This document shows, piece after piece, positions 20,547 to 27,352 of a stretch of 28,347 bases of DNA. How positions within the stretch are numbered: position 1 is the first letter of the stretch; the number at the start of each line of letters is the position of its first letter. Location of the stretch: positions 1 to 28,347 of IMG/VR virus record IMGVR_UViG_3300031857_001044, one strand, 5' to 3'. The stretch is from a virus. Made by a program: the position numbers and the translations under genes. The notes beneath the pieces are model-generated. The model did not search any database and was not told where the DNA came from. It saw nothing but the letters and a program-made list of their open reading frames with translations.

Positions 20547-20811
20547 GGGTAGCTTCGAAAAACCGAACAAGGCCAATGGGATGAACCGGGACGACATGCG
20601 GCAGACGCTGCGAGCGCTGATAGAGCGCCACGGGCTGAACCCGCACATCCTTTCACAGAAAGCGAATATACGCGCTTCCACCATCTACAATTTTATGTCA
20701 GGCACCTCTAAATCCCTCAGCCTGACCGTCATCGAGAAAATAGCGGAGGCGGTGGGTGTGCCCGCATCGGAGATCCTGGGAGAAACGCCGTCGGGCGCGG
20801 GAGTTGCGTGA
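20545..20811 (+). CDS. CI/Cro-like HTH repressor
   Basis: 88 aa from ATG 20545, or 76 aa from ATG 20581 (MNRDDM), which avoids overlapping the DUF1064 start. The XRE domain is clear: LRALIERHGLNPHILSQKAN, the recognition region IRASTIYNFMSGTSK, and LTVIEKIAEAVGVPASEILG. There is no C-terminal peptidase domain, so it is a Cro-sized or short CI-type regulator. It sits between the leftward DUF1064/replication side and the rightward recombination operon, the usual place for the switch, and is a candidate to bind the TCACGGGAATGAYAATC elements. No strong ribosome binding site is visible. Confidence 0.82.
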   Translation: MGSFEKPNKANGMNRDDMRQTLRALIERHGLNPHILSQKANIRASTIYNFMSGTSKSLSLTVIEKIAEAVGVPASEILGETPSGAGVA

Positions 20812-20849
20812 GAATGACGCACGCGGGCTATCACAAGACGAATAGTTTT

Positions 20850-20878
20850 CTGGCGCTTCTGTCACGGGAATGATAATC
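20850..20878 (+). promoter_or_regulatory. Promoter of the recombination operon with shared element
   Basis: -10 GATAAT (20872-20877) inside TCACGGGAATGATAATC (20862-20878); the -35 region is poor (TTCTGG at 18 bases). The 17-base element matches 15050-15066 except one base. A weak -35 plus a conserved element suggests an activator or a repressor acts here. The gene starts about 25 bases downstream of the predicted transcript start. Confidence 0.6.
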
Positions 20879-20906
20879 TCTCCCTCCGATAACCAAGGAG
20901 GGAGCG

Positions 20907-21920
20907 ATGCCCGCATTAGCGTTCAAGTCCGAAGCCGAGTGGCTCTCGATCCGAGAGCTCCACGTCGGCGGCAGCGAGGTCGCCTCGCTGTTCTACACCT
21001 GGCAGAGCCCGAGCGGCGAAGCCCGCGTCCTGCACCTGTTCGAGGACCCGCCCGAGGGGTTCACCCTTGTCGGCTGCTGCTCGCCGTTCAAGACCGGTTA
21101 CCGGCTCTGGATGGAGAAGTCCGGCCAGGTCGAGCCCGACCCGCTCGATGAGAACGAGCGCGTCCAGGCCGGCCTGTTCCTGGAGCCGGCGCTGGCGGCC
21201 TGGGCCAAGCAGCGCTGGAGCTGGGCGGCCATGCGCAAGGTCCGCCGCTACCTGACTCACCCCGAGGTCCCGGGCTGGGGTTCCTCGCTCGACTACGAGA
21301 TCAACGAGCCCGGCCGGCCACCGGTCGAGTTCAAGAACGTCGACGGCGGCAGCTTTTGCCGGAACTGGATCTGCGACGGCCAGGACATCACCGGCCTGCC
21401 CCTGAACTACGCGCTGCAGGTCCAAGCCCAGATCGGCGTGGCCGAGGCCAGCCACGGTTGGATCGTGGCCTGCGTCGGCGGCAACCAGCTCCGCCGCGGC
21501 CGCATCGAGCGCCACGAGCCCACGCAGGAGAAGATCACCGGGGCGGTCAGCGCTTTCTGGCAGGCTATCCGCGACGGCAAGACCCCCACGGCCGTGGCCG
21601 ACTACGAGGCCGTGGCCGAGCTCCACCGCTACGGCGACAAGGGCCTGCCCGAGGTCGACCTCAGCCAGGACACGGAGTTCGACCGGCTCTGCAACCGGTA
21701 CCGACGCCTCAAGGTCCACGCCGACAAGGTCGAGGTCGCCATCTCCAACGTCAAAGGCCGGCTCGCCGCCCGCCTGGGCGACGCCACCCGCGCCGTCTCC
21801 GGCGGCTTCAAGGTCACCTGGCCCGCCATCACCCGTCCCGCCAAGCAGATCCCGGCTCGCTGGCAGGAAGAGCTCACCTACCGGGGCGCACTTCTCATCA
21901 CACCCACCAAGGAGGATTGA
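20907..21920 (+). CDS. YqaJ-type phage exonuclease
   Basis: 337 aa. ATG 20907 is preceded by AAGGAGG. YqaJ/lambda-exonuclease fold: IRELHVGGSEVASLFYTW near the start, GLFLEPALAAW (E93), GSSLDYE (D129), and VEFKNVD (E141, K143), the full catalytic set for a two-metal 5'-3' exonuclease, then ALQVQAQIGVAEAS and IVACVGGNQL. It should resect double-strand ends and pass single strands to the annealing protein encoded next. The C-terminal 80 residues form a helical tail. It heads the rightward recombination operon. Confidence 0.93.
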   Translation: MPALAFKSEAEWLSIRELHVGGSEVASLFYTWQSPSGEARVLHLFEDPPEGFTLVGCCSPFKTGYRLWMEKSGQVEPDPLDENERVQAGLFLEPALAAWAKQRWSWAAMRKVRRYLTHPEVPGWGSSLDYEINEPGRPPVEFKNVDGGSFCRNWICDGQDITGLPLNYALQVQAQIGVAEASHGWIVACVGGNQLRRGRIERHEPTQEKITGAVSAFWQAIRDGKTPTAVADYEAVAELHRYGDKGLPEVDLSQDTEFDRLCNRYRRLKVHADKVEVAISNVKGRLAARLGDATRAVSGGFKVTWPAITRPAKQIPARWQEELTYRGALLITPTKED

Positions 21921-21923
21921 CCC

Positions 21924-22931
21924 ATGTCGACCAACGTCCGGGCGCTCGCCGCGCCCGCCAACCAGGGAGGGGCGCTGGCCCTCTCCGAAGCGGACCTCGT
22001 CCAGGTCCTGAAATCCAGCTTCTACCCCGGGGCCACCGACGCCTCGATCAAGATGGTCATCGCCTACTGCAAGGCGGCCCAGCTCGATCCGATGCTCAAG
22101 CCCGTCCACATCGTGCCCATGAACGTCAAGAAGCCCGGGTCCCGCGACTCCGAGTGGCGCGACGTCGTCATGCCCGGCATCGGCCACTACCGCATCCAGG
22201 CCACCCGCTCCGGCGTCTATCTCGGCAAGACCGAGCCCGAGTTCGGCCCGGACGTCGAGAAGACCATGGGCGGCAAGAAGGTCACCTTCCCGCAATGGTG
22301 CCGGGTCACGGTCAGGAAGGCCGTCGGCAACCAGGTGGCCGAGTTCACCGCCCGCGAGTTCTGGCTGGAGAACTACGCCACCGCCGGCCGCGACACCGAC
22401 GCGCCCAACGCCATGTGGGCCAAGCGGCCCTACGGCCAGATCGCCAAGGTCGCCGAGGCGCAGGCCCTGCGGCAGGCCTTCCCGGAGCTCCTGGGCGGCA
22501 CCAACACGGCCGACGAGATGGAGGGCAAGGCGCTCGACGAGGGCTTGATCGACATCACCCCGAACCCGCCCGCCAGGCCGCCGGCCGCGGCCAAGCAGGC
22601 CCTGGACGCCTTCGCCGGCAAGACCATCGAACCGCCGCGGCAGGAGGCCAAGGCGGACGCCGACGACCCTTTCGAGAGCGACGGCACCCTGCCGGAGCTG
22701 CCGCTCGACGTCGTGACCGCCTTCCACGAGAGCGGCAAGTGGATGCCGGCCTGGAAGTGGATCAGCCAGAACATGGACGGGATCGACCCGGCGATCCGCC
22801 AGGACTTCGTCGACGAGTACGCGGCCATCCTCAAGGCGGTCCGGGACTACAACGAGAAGTACGCCCAGGCGGTCGCGGACTTCCTCAACCGCTACGGGGT
22901 AAGCCTCAATGAAGCCGACAACGCGTCCTGA
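21924..22931 (+). CDS. bet: Bet/RecT-family single-strand annealing protein
   Basis: 335 aa, AAGGAGG before the ATG, three bases after the exonuclease gene. Residues 20-190 match phage Bet/RecT: ATDASIKMVIAYCKAAQLDP, KPVHIVPMNV, DVVMPGIGHYRIQATRSG, MWAKRPYGQIAKVAEAQALR. The C-terminal 140 residues are longer than a minimal Bet: Pro/Ala-rich and acidic (DDPFESDG), then a helical region with HESGKWMPAWKWISQNMDG. Partners with the YqaJ exonuclease in end-joining recombination of phage DNA and concatemer formation. Confidence 0.93.
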   Translation: MSTNVRALAAPANQGGALALSEADLVQVLKSSFYPGATDASIKMVIAYCKAAQLDPMLKPVHIVPMNVKKPGSRDSEWRDVVMPGIGHYRIQATRSGVYLGKTEPEFGPDVEKTMGGKKVTFPQWCRVTVRKAVGNQVAEFTAREFWLENYATAGRDTDAPNAMWAKRPYGQIAKVAEAQALRQAFPELLGGTNTADEMEGKALDEGLIDITPNPPARPPAAAKQALDAFAGKTIEPPRQEAKADADDPFESDGTLPELPLDVVTAFHESGKWMPAWKWISQNMDGIDPAIRQDFVDEYAAILKAVRDYNEKYAQAVADFLNRYGVSLNEADNAS

Positions 22932-23157
22932 AGCCCGCGGCCATGTGGAGGCGGCGCTCGGCGCCCGCTTCCGCAAGGTCCGCAAGACCCAGAAGGTCAC
23001 CCTGCTCGACCTGGCTCAACGCCTCGGCTGCTCGGTCAACACCGTGCGCTGGCACGAGGCCGGGGCCCGGATGATGCGCGTCGACGACATCGTGCGGGCC
23101 GCCGAGATCATCGGCGTCGACGCGGCCGAGCTCACCCGCCTCGACGAAACCGCCTGA
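22909..23157 (+). CDS. Small XRE-family HTH protein
   Basis: 82 aa, overlapping the Bet gene by 23 bases in another frame. An XRE HTH is clear: FRKVRKTQKVTLLDLAQRLG, SVNTVRWHEAGARMMRVDD, AAEIIGVDAAEL. The short basic N-terminus and absence of any other domain suggest a Cro-like regulator of the recombination operon. It is the third HTH-type regulator in this window near a control region, which may reflect layered switching. Confidence 0.82.
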   Translation: MKPTTRPEARGHVEAALGARFRKVRKTQKVTLLDLAQRLGCSVNTVRWHEAGARMMRVDDIVRAAEIIGVDAAELTRLDETA

Positions 23158-23176
23158 CCCATCCAAAGGAGAAACG

Positions 23177-23422
23177 ATGGACACCATGAACGATTCAACC
23201 GCCCCCGCCTCAAGCAGCCAGACCGACCAGATCACGATCCGGGCGATCGACGCCACAGAGGTGCCCCTCGCATCCGAGAGCGGCCCGCACGGCTACCGCC
23301 TGGCCAAGAAGCCCGACGGCGAGCTGGTCCTGCAGGGGGCCTTCGTGCGGACCCGGGGCTTCGCCGAGCGCACGACCATCTGGCGCGACCAGGAGACGGT
23401 CGCCTGGGAGCCGGCCAAATGA
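23177..23422 (+). CDS. Hypothetical protein
   Basis: 81 aa, AAAGGAG before ATG 23177. A Ser/Thr/Ala-rich start (residues 1-24), then mostly strands: ITIRAIDATEVPLAS, GYRLAKKPDGELVLQGAF, TTIWRDQETVAWEPAK. Looks like a small beta domain. Not recognised. Its end overlaps the next ATG. Confidence 0.72.
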   Translation: MDTMNDSTAPASSSQTDQITIRAIDATEVPLASESGPHGYRLAKKPDGELVLQGAFVRTRGFAERTTIWRDQETVAWEPAK

Positions 23423-23682
23423 CCTACCTCGCCGAAATCGAAACCCGCGTTGCCGGCATCCCGTGCATGGTCGGTGTCCGGAGCTTCTTCCACCAGCCGC
23501 CGCACCTGGGCTCGCCCTTGAGCTGCGACAGCGCCGACGACTTCTACGGCTACACCGACGCCGAGTGGGAGATCCTGGACCGCCGCGGCCGCAAGGCGTC
23601 CTGGCTGGAGAAGAAGCTCACGGCCGCCGAGCGGGCGCGGGTCGAGCAGGAGGTGGCGCAATGCATGCTCGACGACGCGTGA
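23419..23682 (+). CDS. Hypothetical protein
   Basis: 87 aa, ATGA-coupled start. Contains two cysteines (GIPCMVGV, LSCDSAD), an acidic aromatic stretch (DDFYGYTDAEWEILD) and a charged helical end (LTAAERARVEQEVA). This YLAEIETRVAGIPCMVGVRSF start with PPHLGSP is seen in small phage proteins of unknown function. No transmembrane segment. Confidence 0.75.
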   Translation: MTYLAEIETRVAGIPCMVGVRSFFHQPPHLGSPLSCDSADDFYGYTDAEWEILDRRGRKASWLEKKLTAAERARVEQEVAQCMLDDA

Positions 23683-23855
23683 GAGGCGACCACGTCGTCC
23701 TCGACACCACGACGCAGGCGTTCCGCTGCGGCCATTGCGGCGCGACGTATCTGCCCAAACTGCCGGCGCCGATCGCGATGTTCGTCGCGATGGCCAAGGA
23801 GTTCACCAAGACGCACCGCGGGTGCAAGCCCCGCCAACAACAGGAGAAACCATGA
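23661..23855 (+). CDS. Small zinc-binding protein (CxxC ... HxxxC)
   Basis: 64 aa. ATG 23661 chosen because GGAGG lies seven bases upstream; GTG 23679 overlaps the previous stop but has no ribosome site. FRCGHCGATY gives one C-x2-C pair, and THRGC near the end supplies a possible His and Cys; between is FVAMAKEFTKTHRGC. This is a recurring small phage zinc-ribbon type. It overlaps the previous gene by 22 bases and its TGA overlaps the next start. Confidence 0.75.
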   Translation: MHARRRVRGDHVVLDTTTQAFRCGHCGATYLPKLPAPIAMFVAMAKEFTKTHRGCKPRQQQEKP

Positions 23856-24262
23856 GCAAAGACCACAACCTTATTGAGGACCTGATGACCGCTGGCGCTC
23901 GAATCGCCGATGCGGCTCGCAAGGTGATCGCAGAAACGGAGGGGACCGACCCGGCCAGCGTTGAGATCCGGATTCCGGTCATCGCCCCGGGCCTGCGCGT
24001 CGTCGTCGAGGCCGGGCCGTCGGTGTCGGCTGCGAACGCGGTCCAGACGGCCAATCTGAAGGCCGGCGGCAAACCCAAGATGCGCCACGCCGACGCGGTG
24101 CGCCGAGCGGCCGAGCTGCTCGTCCAGGAGGCCGCGACCATCATGGAGTGCAGCACCAAGCCAGGCAGCACCGACGATTGGGACGGCAACGCTGCCGAGA
24201 AGCAGAGCTACGACGAGATGATGGAAGTCGCCGACGCGCTCCTGCGGGGAGGTGCGAAATGA
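23852..24262 (+). CDS. Hypothetical helical protein
   Basis: 136 aa; AGGAG six bases before ATG 23852. Predicted helices NLIEDLMTAGARIADAARKV and ADAVRRAAELLVQEAATIM flank a short strand region (VEIRIPVIAPGLRVVVEAG). One Cys only. Not recognised. Middle gene of a run of coupled small genes after bet. Confidence 0.72.
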   Translation: MSKDHNLIEDLMTAGARIADAARKVIAETEGTDPASVEIRIPVIAPGLRVVVEAGPSVSAANAVQTANLKAGGKPKMRHADAVRRAAELLVQEAATIMECSTKPGSTDDWDGNAAEKQSYDEMMEVADALLRGGAK

Positions 24263-24585
24263 GCCGGCACACCCCAGGACCCTGGCACTACATCGGCGAC
24301 AGCCTCACCCACCGGCAATTCGGCGTCTACGCCTGGGGGCAGAGCCCGCAGGAGCACGTCTGCACCGTCAACGACCTGCCGGTGCCGCTCCTCTGGCAGC
24401 GCGACCCCGACGTGGCGATCGCCAACGCCCGCCTGATCGCGGCCGCGCCCGACTTGCTGAAGGCGCTCCGTCAAATAGTGAGCCAGATCGACCAAGGCGG
24501 AAGCGAAGGGAAGGTGTTTGCGCGTGATAACTGCATCGCCGCAGCCCGGGCCGCCATCGCCAACGCGACCGGAGATGCTGCATGA
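24259..24585 (+). CDS. Small phage protein (HTPGPWH family)
   Basis: 108 aa, ATGA-coupled, GGGAGG upstream. SRHTPGPWHYIGDSLT at the start and ANARLIAAAPDLLKALR in the middle are the hallmarks of a very common phage and prophage family of unknown function. C-terminal helix AAARAAIANATG. Often found among nucleic-acid metabolism genes, as here. Confidence 0.85.
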   Translation: MSRHTPGPWHYIGDSLTHRQFGVYAWGQSPQEHVCTVNDLPVPLLWQRDPDVAIANARLIAAAPDLLKALRQIVSQIDQGGSEGKVFARDNCIAAARAAIANATGDAA

Positions 24586-25160
24586 AGGAGCGTCCGATCC
24601 TGTTCAGCGGGCCAATGGTCCGCGCCATCCTCGACGGCCGCAAGACGCAGACAAGGCGCGTTGTGAAGGCGTGTCATATGGTCATGGACCATGGCGAAGA
24701 TGCGGCCGGCAATTGCATCAACGCTGGCTACATTCCAGCGATTCCACTTTGCCCCTACGGTCGGCGCGGAGACCGCCTCTGGGTGAGGGAGACGTGGTCG
24801 CAGCATCCGCGCTTCGCGGACGTGGCCTTCCGCGCCGATGGCGACGAGTTCGAGGACAGCGACGGGTTCCTCTGGGCCCCGAGGTGGAAGCCCTCGATCC
24901 ACATGCCACGCTCCCTGTCGCGCATCCTGCTCGAAGTGACCGGCGTGCGCGTGGAGCATCTCAACGAGATCAGCGGTGCGGACTGCATCGCCGAGGGCAT
25001 CGTCGAGGCCGAGGCGCCACAGTACGTTTTCGGGCTGCACGAGGCCTATCGCGACCTCTGGGAAAGCATCAACGGCCCGGGCTCCTGGATCACGAACCCC
25101 TGGGTCTGGGTGGTCGAGTTTCGGCGCGTCGAGCCGGGCTCCCGGAAGGAGGCCGCATGA
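24582..25160 (+). CDS. ASCH-like phage protein
   Basis: 192 aa. KERPILFSGPMVRAILDGRK then TQTRRVVK, CPYGRRGDRLWVRETW, and a C-terminal SWITNPWVWVVEFRRV mark the ASCH/PUA-like family often annotated 'morphogenetic protein' in phages. ASCH domains bind RNA or modified nucleotides; the TQTRR segment is the conserved basic surface. Its exact role in phage is not known. Coupled on both sides (ATGA). Confidence 0.88.
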   Translation: MKERPILFSGPMVRAILDGRKTQTRRVVKACHMVMDHGEDAAGNCINAGYIPAIPLCPYGRRGDRLWVRETWSQHPRFADVAFRADGDEFEDSDGFLWAPRWKPSIHMPRSLSRILLEVTGVRVEHLNEISGADCIAEGIVEAEAPQYVFGLHEAYRDLWESINGPGSWITNPWVWVVEFRRVEPGSRKEAA

Positions 25161-25501
25161 TCAACCCTTGCGTGTGGCTCGTCCGCAAGGAGGACGGCCG
25201 GGTCACCTACACGACCGACCGGCAGCGCGCCGACGCCTGGATGCGCGACGCCCGCCGTAAAGTGACGTCGCTCTGCCGGGTCCAGGACGCCGAGGCAGAG
25301 GCCGTCGTGGCCGCGCACGCCAAGCGCCTGGCCTTGGAGCTGGAATGCCTGCTGCTCGACTGCAAGGACACGGCCGCGGTCAGCAAGTGGTGGGACAGCG
25401 CCCACGAGGCGCTCGACCAGTACCGGGCCGACCTCGACCGCCTGTACCCACCGCCGCCGACCCGCATGGGCGAGCCCGTCACCACGAAGGAGGCCGCATG
25501 A
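25157..25501 (+). CDS. Hypothetical protein
   Basis: 114 aa, ATGA-coupled, AAGGAGG upstream. The first 35 residues read as a small strand-rich region (CVWLVRKEDGRVTYTTDRQR), the remainder as two long helices (EAEAVVAAHAKRLALELECL and AVSKWWDSAHEALDQYRADL) that may form a coiled coil. Not recognised. The end, TTKEAA, is encoded by the ribosome site of the next gene. Confidence 0.72.
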   Translation: MINPCVWLVRKEDGRVTYTTDRQRADAWMRDARRKVTSLCRVQDAEAEAVVAAHAKRLALELECLLLDCKDTAAVSKWWDSAHEALDQYRADLDRLYPPPPTRMGEPVTTKEAA

Positions 25502-25857
25502 CCTTCCGCGTGCCGAACCAATTCCGGATCCGCGGGGGCCGCCTCGCCAGCGACGACAGCTTCGGGACCACCGGCGCCTTCCTGCTGCGTCTGCGCGACG
25601 GGCAGGAGCTGTTCTCGATCGCCTCCGCCGCCATGGGCTGGGAGCATGTCAGCGCCAGCCGGCCCGACCGCTGCCCGACCTGGGACGAGATGTGCGAGGT
25701 CAAGGACCTGTTCTGGGAGCCCGAGGACTGCGTCGTCCAATTCCACCCGCCGGAGAGCCAGTACGTGAACGTCCACCGCTATTGCCTGCACCTCTGGCGG
25801 CCCACCGGGTTCCAGATCCAGATGCCGCCCTCGTTCCTGGTGGGACCCAAGCCATGA
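25498..25857 (+). CDS. DUF7694-like conserved phage protein
   Basis: 119 aa. Landmarks: RVPNQFRIRGGRLASDDSFG, GAFLLR, MGWEHVSAS, RCPTWDEMCEVKDLFWE, VVQFHPP, YVNVHRYCLHLWRP. This set is characteristic of DUF7694 phage proteins, very frequent in early operons and without known activity. The conserved Trp, Cys and His residues look like an enzyme or ligand site. ATGA-coupled start. Confidence 0.88.
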   Translation: MTFRVPNQFRIRGGRLASDDSFGTTGAFLLRLRDGQELFSIASAAMGWEHVSASRPDRCPTWDEMCEVKDLFWEPEDCVVQFHPPESQYVNVHRYCLHLWRPTGFQIQMPPSFLVGPKP

Positions 25858-26198
25858 GCCCGCAGCTCGGCCTGTTCGACCCGCCGCCGGCGACCGCCCG
25901 GCTCAACCGCCGCCAGGAAGGCCGCAAGCGGCGCGACGAGGGCCTCCAGGCGGTGAGCCAGGGCTGGGACGCCTGGCTGGCCCAGGCCCGCGCCGTGGCC
26001 CGCCGTGTGGCCCAGGAAAGGGGCAAGGTGACCAGCGACGACATCCACACGCTCTGCCCGCTGCCGGAGGGCGCGCACCACAACCTCATGGGCGCGGTGT
26101 TCAAGACCACCGGCCTGGTCCAGATCGGCTGGACGCAGACCGAGCGGCCCGAGGGCCACGGGAGGGTGATCCGTGTCTACGCCCACCCGCCGGCCTGA
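25854..26198 (+). CDS. Winged-helix-like protein starting with a clamp-binding motif
   Basis: 114 aa. The first residues, SPQLGLFDPP, contain QLGLF, matching the sliding-clamp-binding consensus. After a basic linker (NRRQEGRKRRDE) and a helix (WDAWLAQARAVARRVAQE) comes a likely winged helix: GKVTSDDIHTLCPLPEG, NLMGAVFKTTGLVQIGW, HGRVIRVYAHP. The domain is common in phages, but the clamp motif makes a fork-associated role likely here. Compare the protein at 12473, which ends in QLELF. Confidence 0.78.
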   Translation: MSPQLGLFDPPPATARLNRRQEGRKRRDEGLQAVSQGWDAWLAQARAVARRVAQERGKVTSDDIHTLCPLPEGAHHNLMGAVFKTTGLVQIGWTQTERPEGHGRVIRVYAHPPA

Positions 26199-26730
26199 GC
26201 GCATCTCGACCCGGGAGGCCGCGTTGATCTGCGGCCTCTCCCAGCGCAAGCTGCAGCAGCTCTGCCAGCTGGGCGAGATCCCGGGAGCGGCCCGCCTGGG
26301 CGGCAAGTACACGCTCGACGAGGCGCTGCTGCGCGCCTGGATCGCTGCCAACGTGAGGTGCCATTGCTGGTACAACGGTTTTCGAGTCCGGTTCAGGAAT
26401 GCCCGCCAAGCCAAGGAATTCGGCCTTTGTGGGCCTTTTCAAAGGTTTAGGGGCCGCGCATGGAGCGCAATCGTTGAACGGCGCGTAAAGCCCGCGGTAC
26501 CGCCAACCGGCACAGAGAAAAAAAGCCCACCGGTAGGACTCACGGTGGGCAAATCCAAGTCATCAGGGAGGGAGAGATGCTTGGAGGAGACGACTCATCA
26601 TATCCCGGAACCGTCCTCGTCGGACGACCCGCGCCCCTGCCGCGACCGGAGCCGCCGCTCGCGCTGCCAGTCGTCCCGGCACTCGGGGCTGCAGAACGGC
26701 AGCCCGGCCGCGATCGTCTCGCTGCAGTAA
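26173..26730 (+). CDS. Excisionase/MerR-type HTH protein with an uncertain tail
   Basis: The GTG at 26173 has GGAGGG six bases upstream. Residues 9-57 are a small winged HTH of the excisionase type: RISTREAALICGLSQRKLQQ, LGEIPGAARLGGKYTLDEA, LRAWIAANV. From about residue 62 (CHCWYNGF) the sequence has no family likeness, and codon bias falls. The frame runs on through the terminator at 26518-26550 and overlaps the leftward zinc-finger gene by 133 bases, ending only at 26730. The functional protein is probably just the HTH; the extension may be a fusion left by a recombination event at the early/late boundary. Directs transcription or excision by family. Confidence 0.55.
   Translation: MSTPTRRPERISTREAALICGLSQRKLQQLCQLGEIPGAARLGGKYTLDEALLRAWIAANVRCHCWYNGFRVRFRNARQAKEFGLCGPFQRFRGRAWSAIVERRVKPAVPPTGTEKKSPPVGLTVGKSKSSGRERCLEETTHHIPEPSSSDDPRPCRDRSRRSRCQSSRHSGLQNGSPAAIVSLQ
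26518..26550 (-). terminator. Intrinsic terminator at the end of the lysis genes
   Basis: Minus strand: GCCCACCG, loop TGAGTCCTAC, CGGTGGGC, then TTTTTTT (26524-26518). A perfect 8-bp stem followed directly by seven T is the textbook form. It lies 47 bases past the stop of the zinc-finger gene and ends the leftward late transcript before it meets the rightward early operon. Confidence 0.88.
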
Positions 26731-26837
26731 TGGCAAAAGCCCATCGGCCGCGGCTGGTCGGTGCGGCGACGGGCGGACAGCAGCAGCTCCAGCTCCCGCT
26801 CGTTGCGCGCCTGCGCCTGGTCCGCCTCGTCGGCCAT
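26598..26837 (-). CDS. Small zinc-finger protein after the endolysin
   Basis: 79 aa, TGATG-coupled to the endolysin stop. A helical, charged first third (ADQAQARNERELELLLSARR) precedes FCHYCSETI and FCSPECRDDWQRE, a C-x2-C ... C-x3-C zinc finger as in TraR/DksA-like small phage proteins, and then a basic Ser/Arg-rich tail. Its role is unknown; the position after the lysin, before a terminator, is typical in alphaproteobacterial phages. Confidence 0.8.
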   Translation of the reverse strand: MADEADQAQARNERELELLLSARRRTDQPRPMGFCHYCSETIAAGLPFCSPECRDDWQRERRLRSRQGRGSSDEDGSGI

Positions 26838-27352
26838 CAGCTCAGATAGAAGGCGCGCTCGTCCTCGCGCCGCTTGACCAGGCCCGGGAGCACCCTGCCG
26901 CCGGCCTTGGTCCAGGCCATGAACGCCTCGGCCGCACCCTCGAAGTCGCTGCGGTTGTGCTTCATCCGGATCGTGCTGCGCTGCAGATTGCCTAGTCCCA
27001 CATTGAAAGCAAAAGAGACGCACGCTCCAAACTGGCCAGGACTAGGCCGAACAGTAAGAAGTCGGGAAACGCCTCGCTCAAAAACCGCAAGGTCCGCATC
27101 CAAAAGGGCATCGATCTCTTCATCGGTCCAGATCCTGTTGTCGTCAGGACGCAAAGGATACTCTTTCCGGATCATCGGCACGGGGCCCTTGGCGAGCAGC
27201 TCCGGGGTCCGGGCCATCGGCAGCCGGATCTGGTCCTGGTAGAGCACGTGGCCGACGCCGATCGTCCAGATATGCGCCGGGCACAAGTACGGCCGGTTCC
27301 GCTTGCCCTCGTGCTTGACCATCTTGGCCTTCACCTCGGGCGGCGTTTTCAC
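26837..27352 (-). CDS. Endolysin, GH24 lysozyme (T4-type)
   Basis: 171 aa from GTG 27352, GTGA-coupled to the holin stop. The catalytic triad is visible: MVKHEGKRNRPYLC and PAHIWTIGVGH give Glu-8-Cys-5-Thr, the GH24 arrangement with Cys in place of Asp. Further GH24 features: FNVGLGNLQRST and AFMAWTKAGGRVLPGLVKRRE. It cleaves the peptidoglycan glycan backbone. No signal peptide or signal anchor, so it needs the holin for release. The insertion near residues 35-70 (MARTPELLAKGPVPM) is longer than in minimal GH24 enzymes. Confidence 0.92.
   Translation of the reverse strand: MKTPPEVKAKMVKHEGKRNRPYLCPAHIWTIGVGHVLYQDQIRLPMARTPELLAKGPVPMIRKEYPLRPDDNRIWTDEEIDALLDADLAVFERGVSRLLTVRPSPGQFGACVSFAFNVGLGNLQRSTIRMKHNRSDFEGAAEAFMAWTKAGGRVLPGLVKRREDERAFYLS

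Noticed and set aside
20916-23000. Leftward open frame of 694 codons opposite the exonuclease and bet genes
   Set aside because: Both genes on the other strand have full catalytic motifs; this frame gives only Val/Gly/Asp/Leu-rich sequence with no domain.
26360-26420. tRNA-like TTCGAGTCC segment, considered as an attachment site or tRNA 3' end
   Set aside because: The T-arm cannot form a 5-bp stem, no acceptor stem pairs with it, and there is no integrase in the window.
26425-26443. GGCC-TTTGTG-GGCC-TTTT as a rightward terminator
   Set aside because: Only a 4-bp stem with four T; too weak to call, though it may add to ending the early operon.
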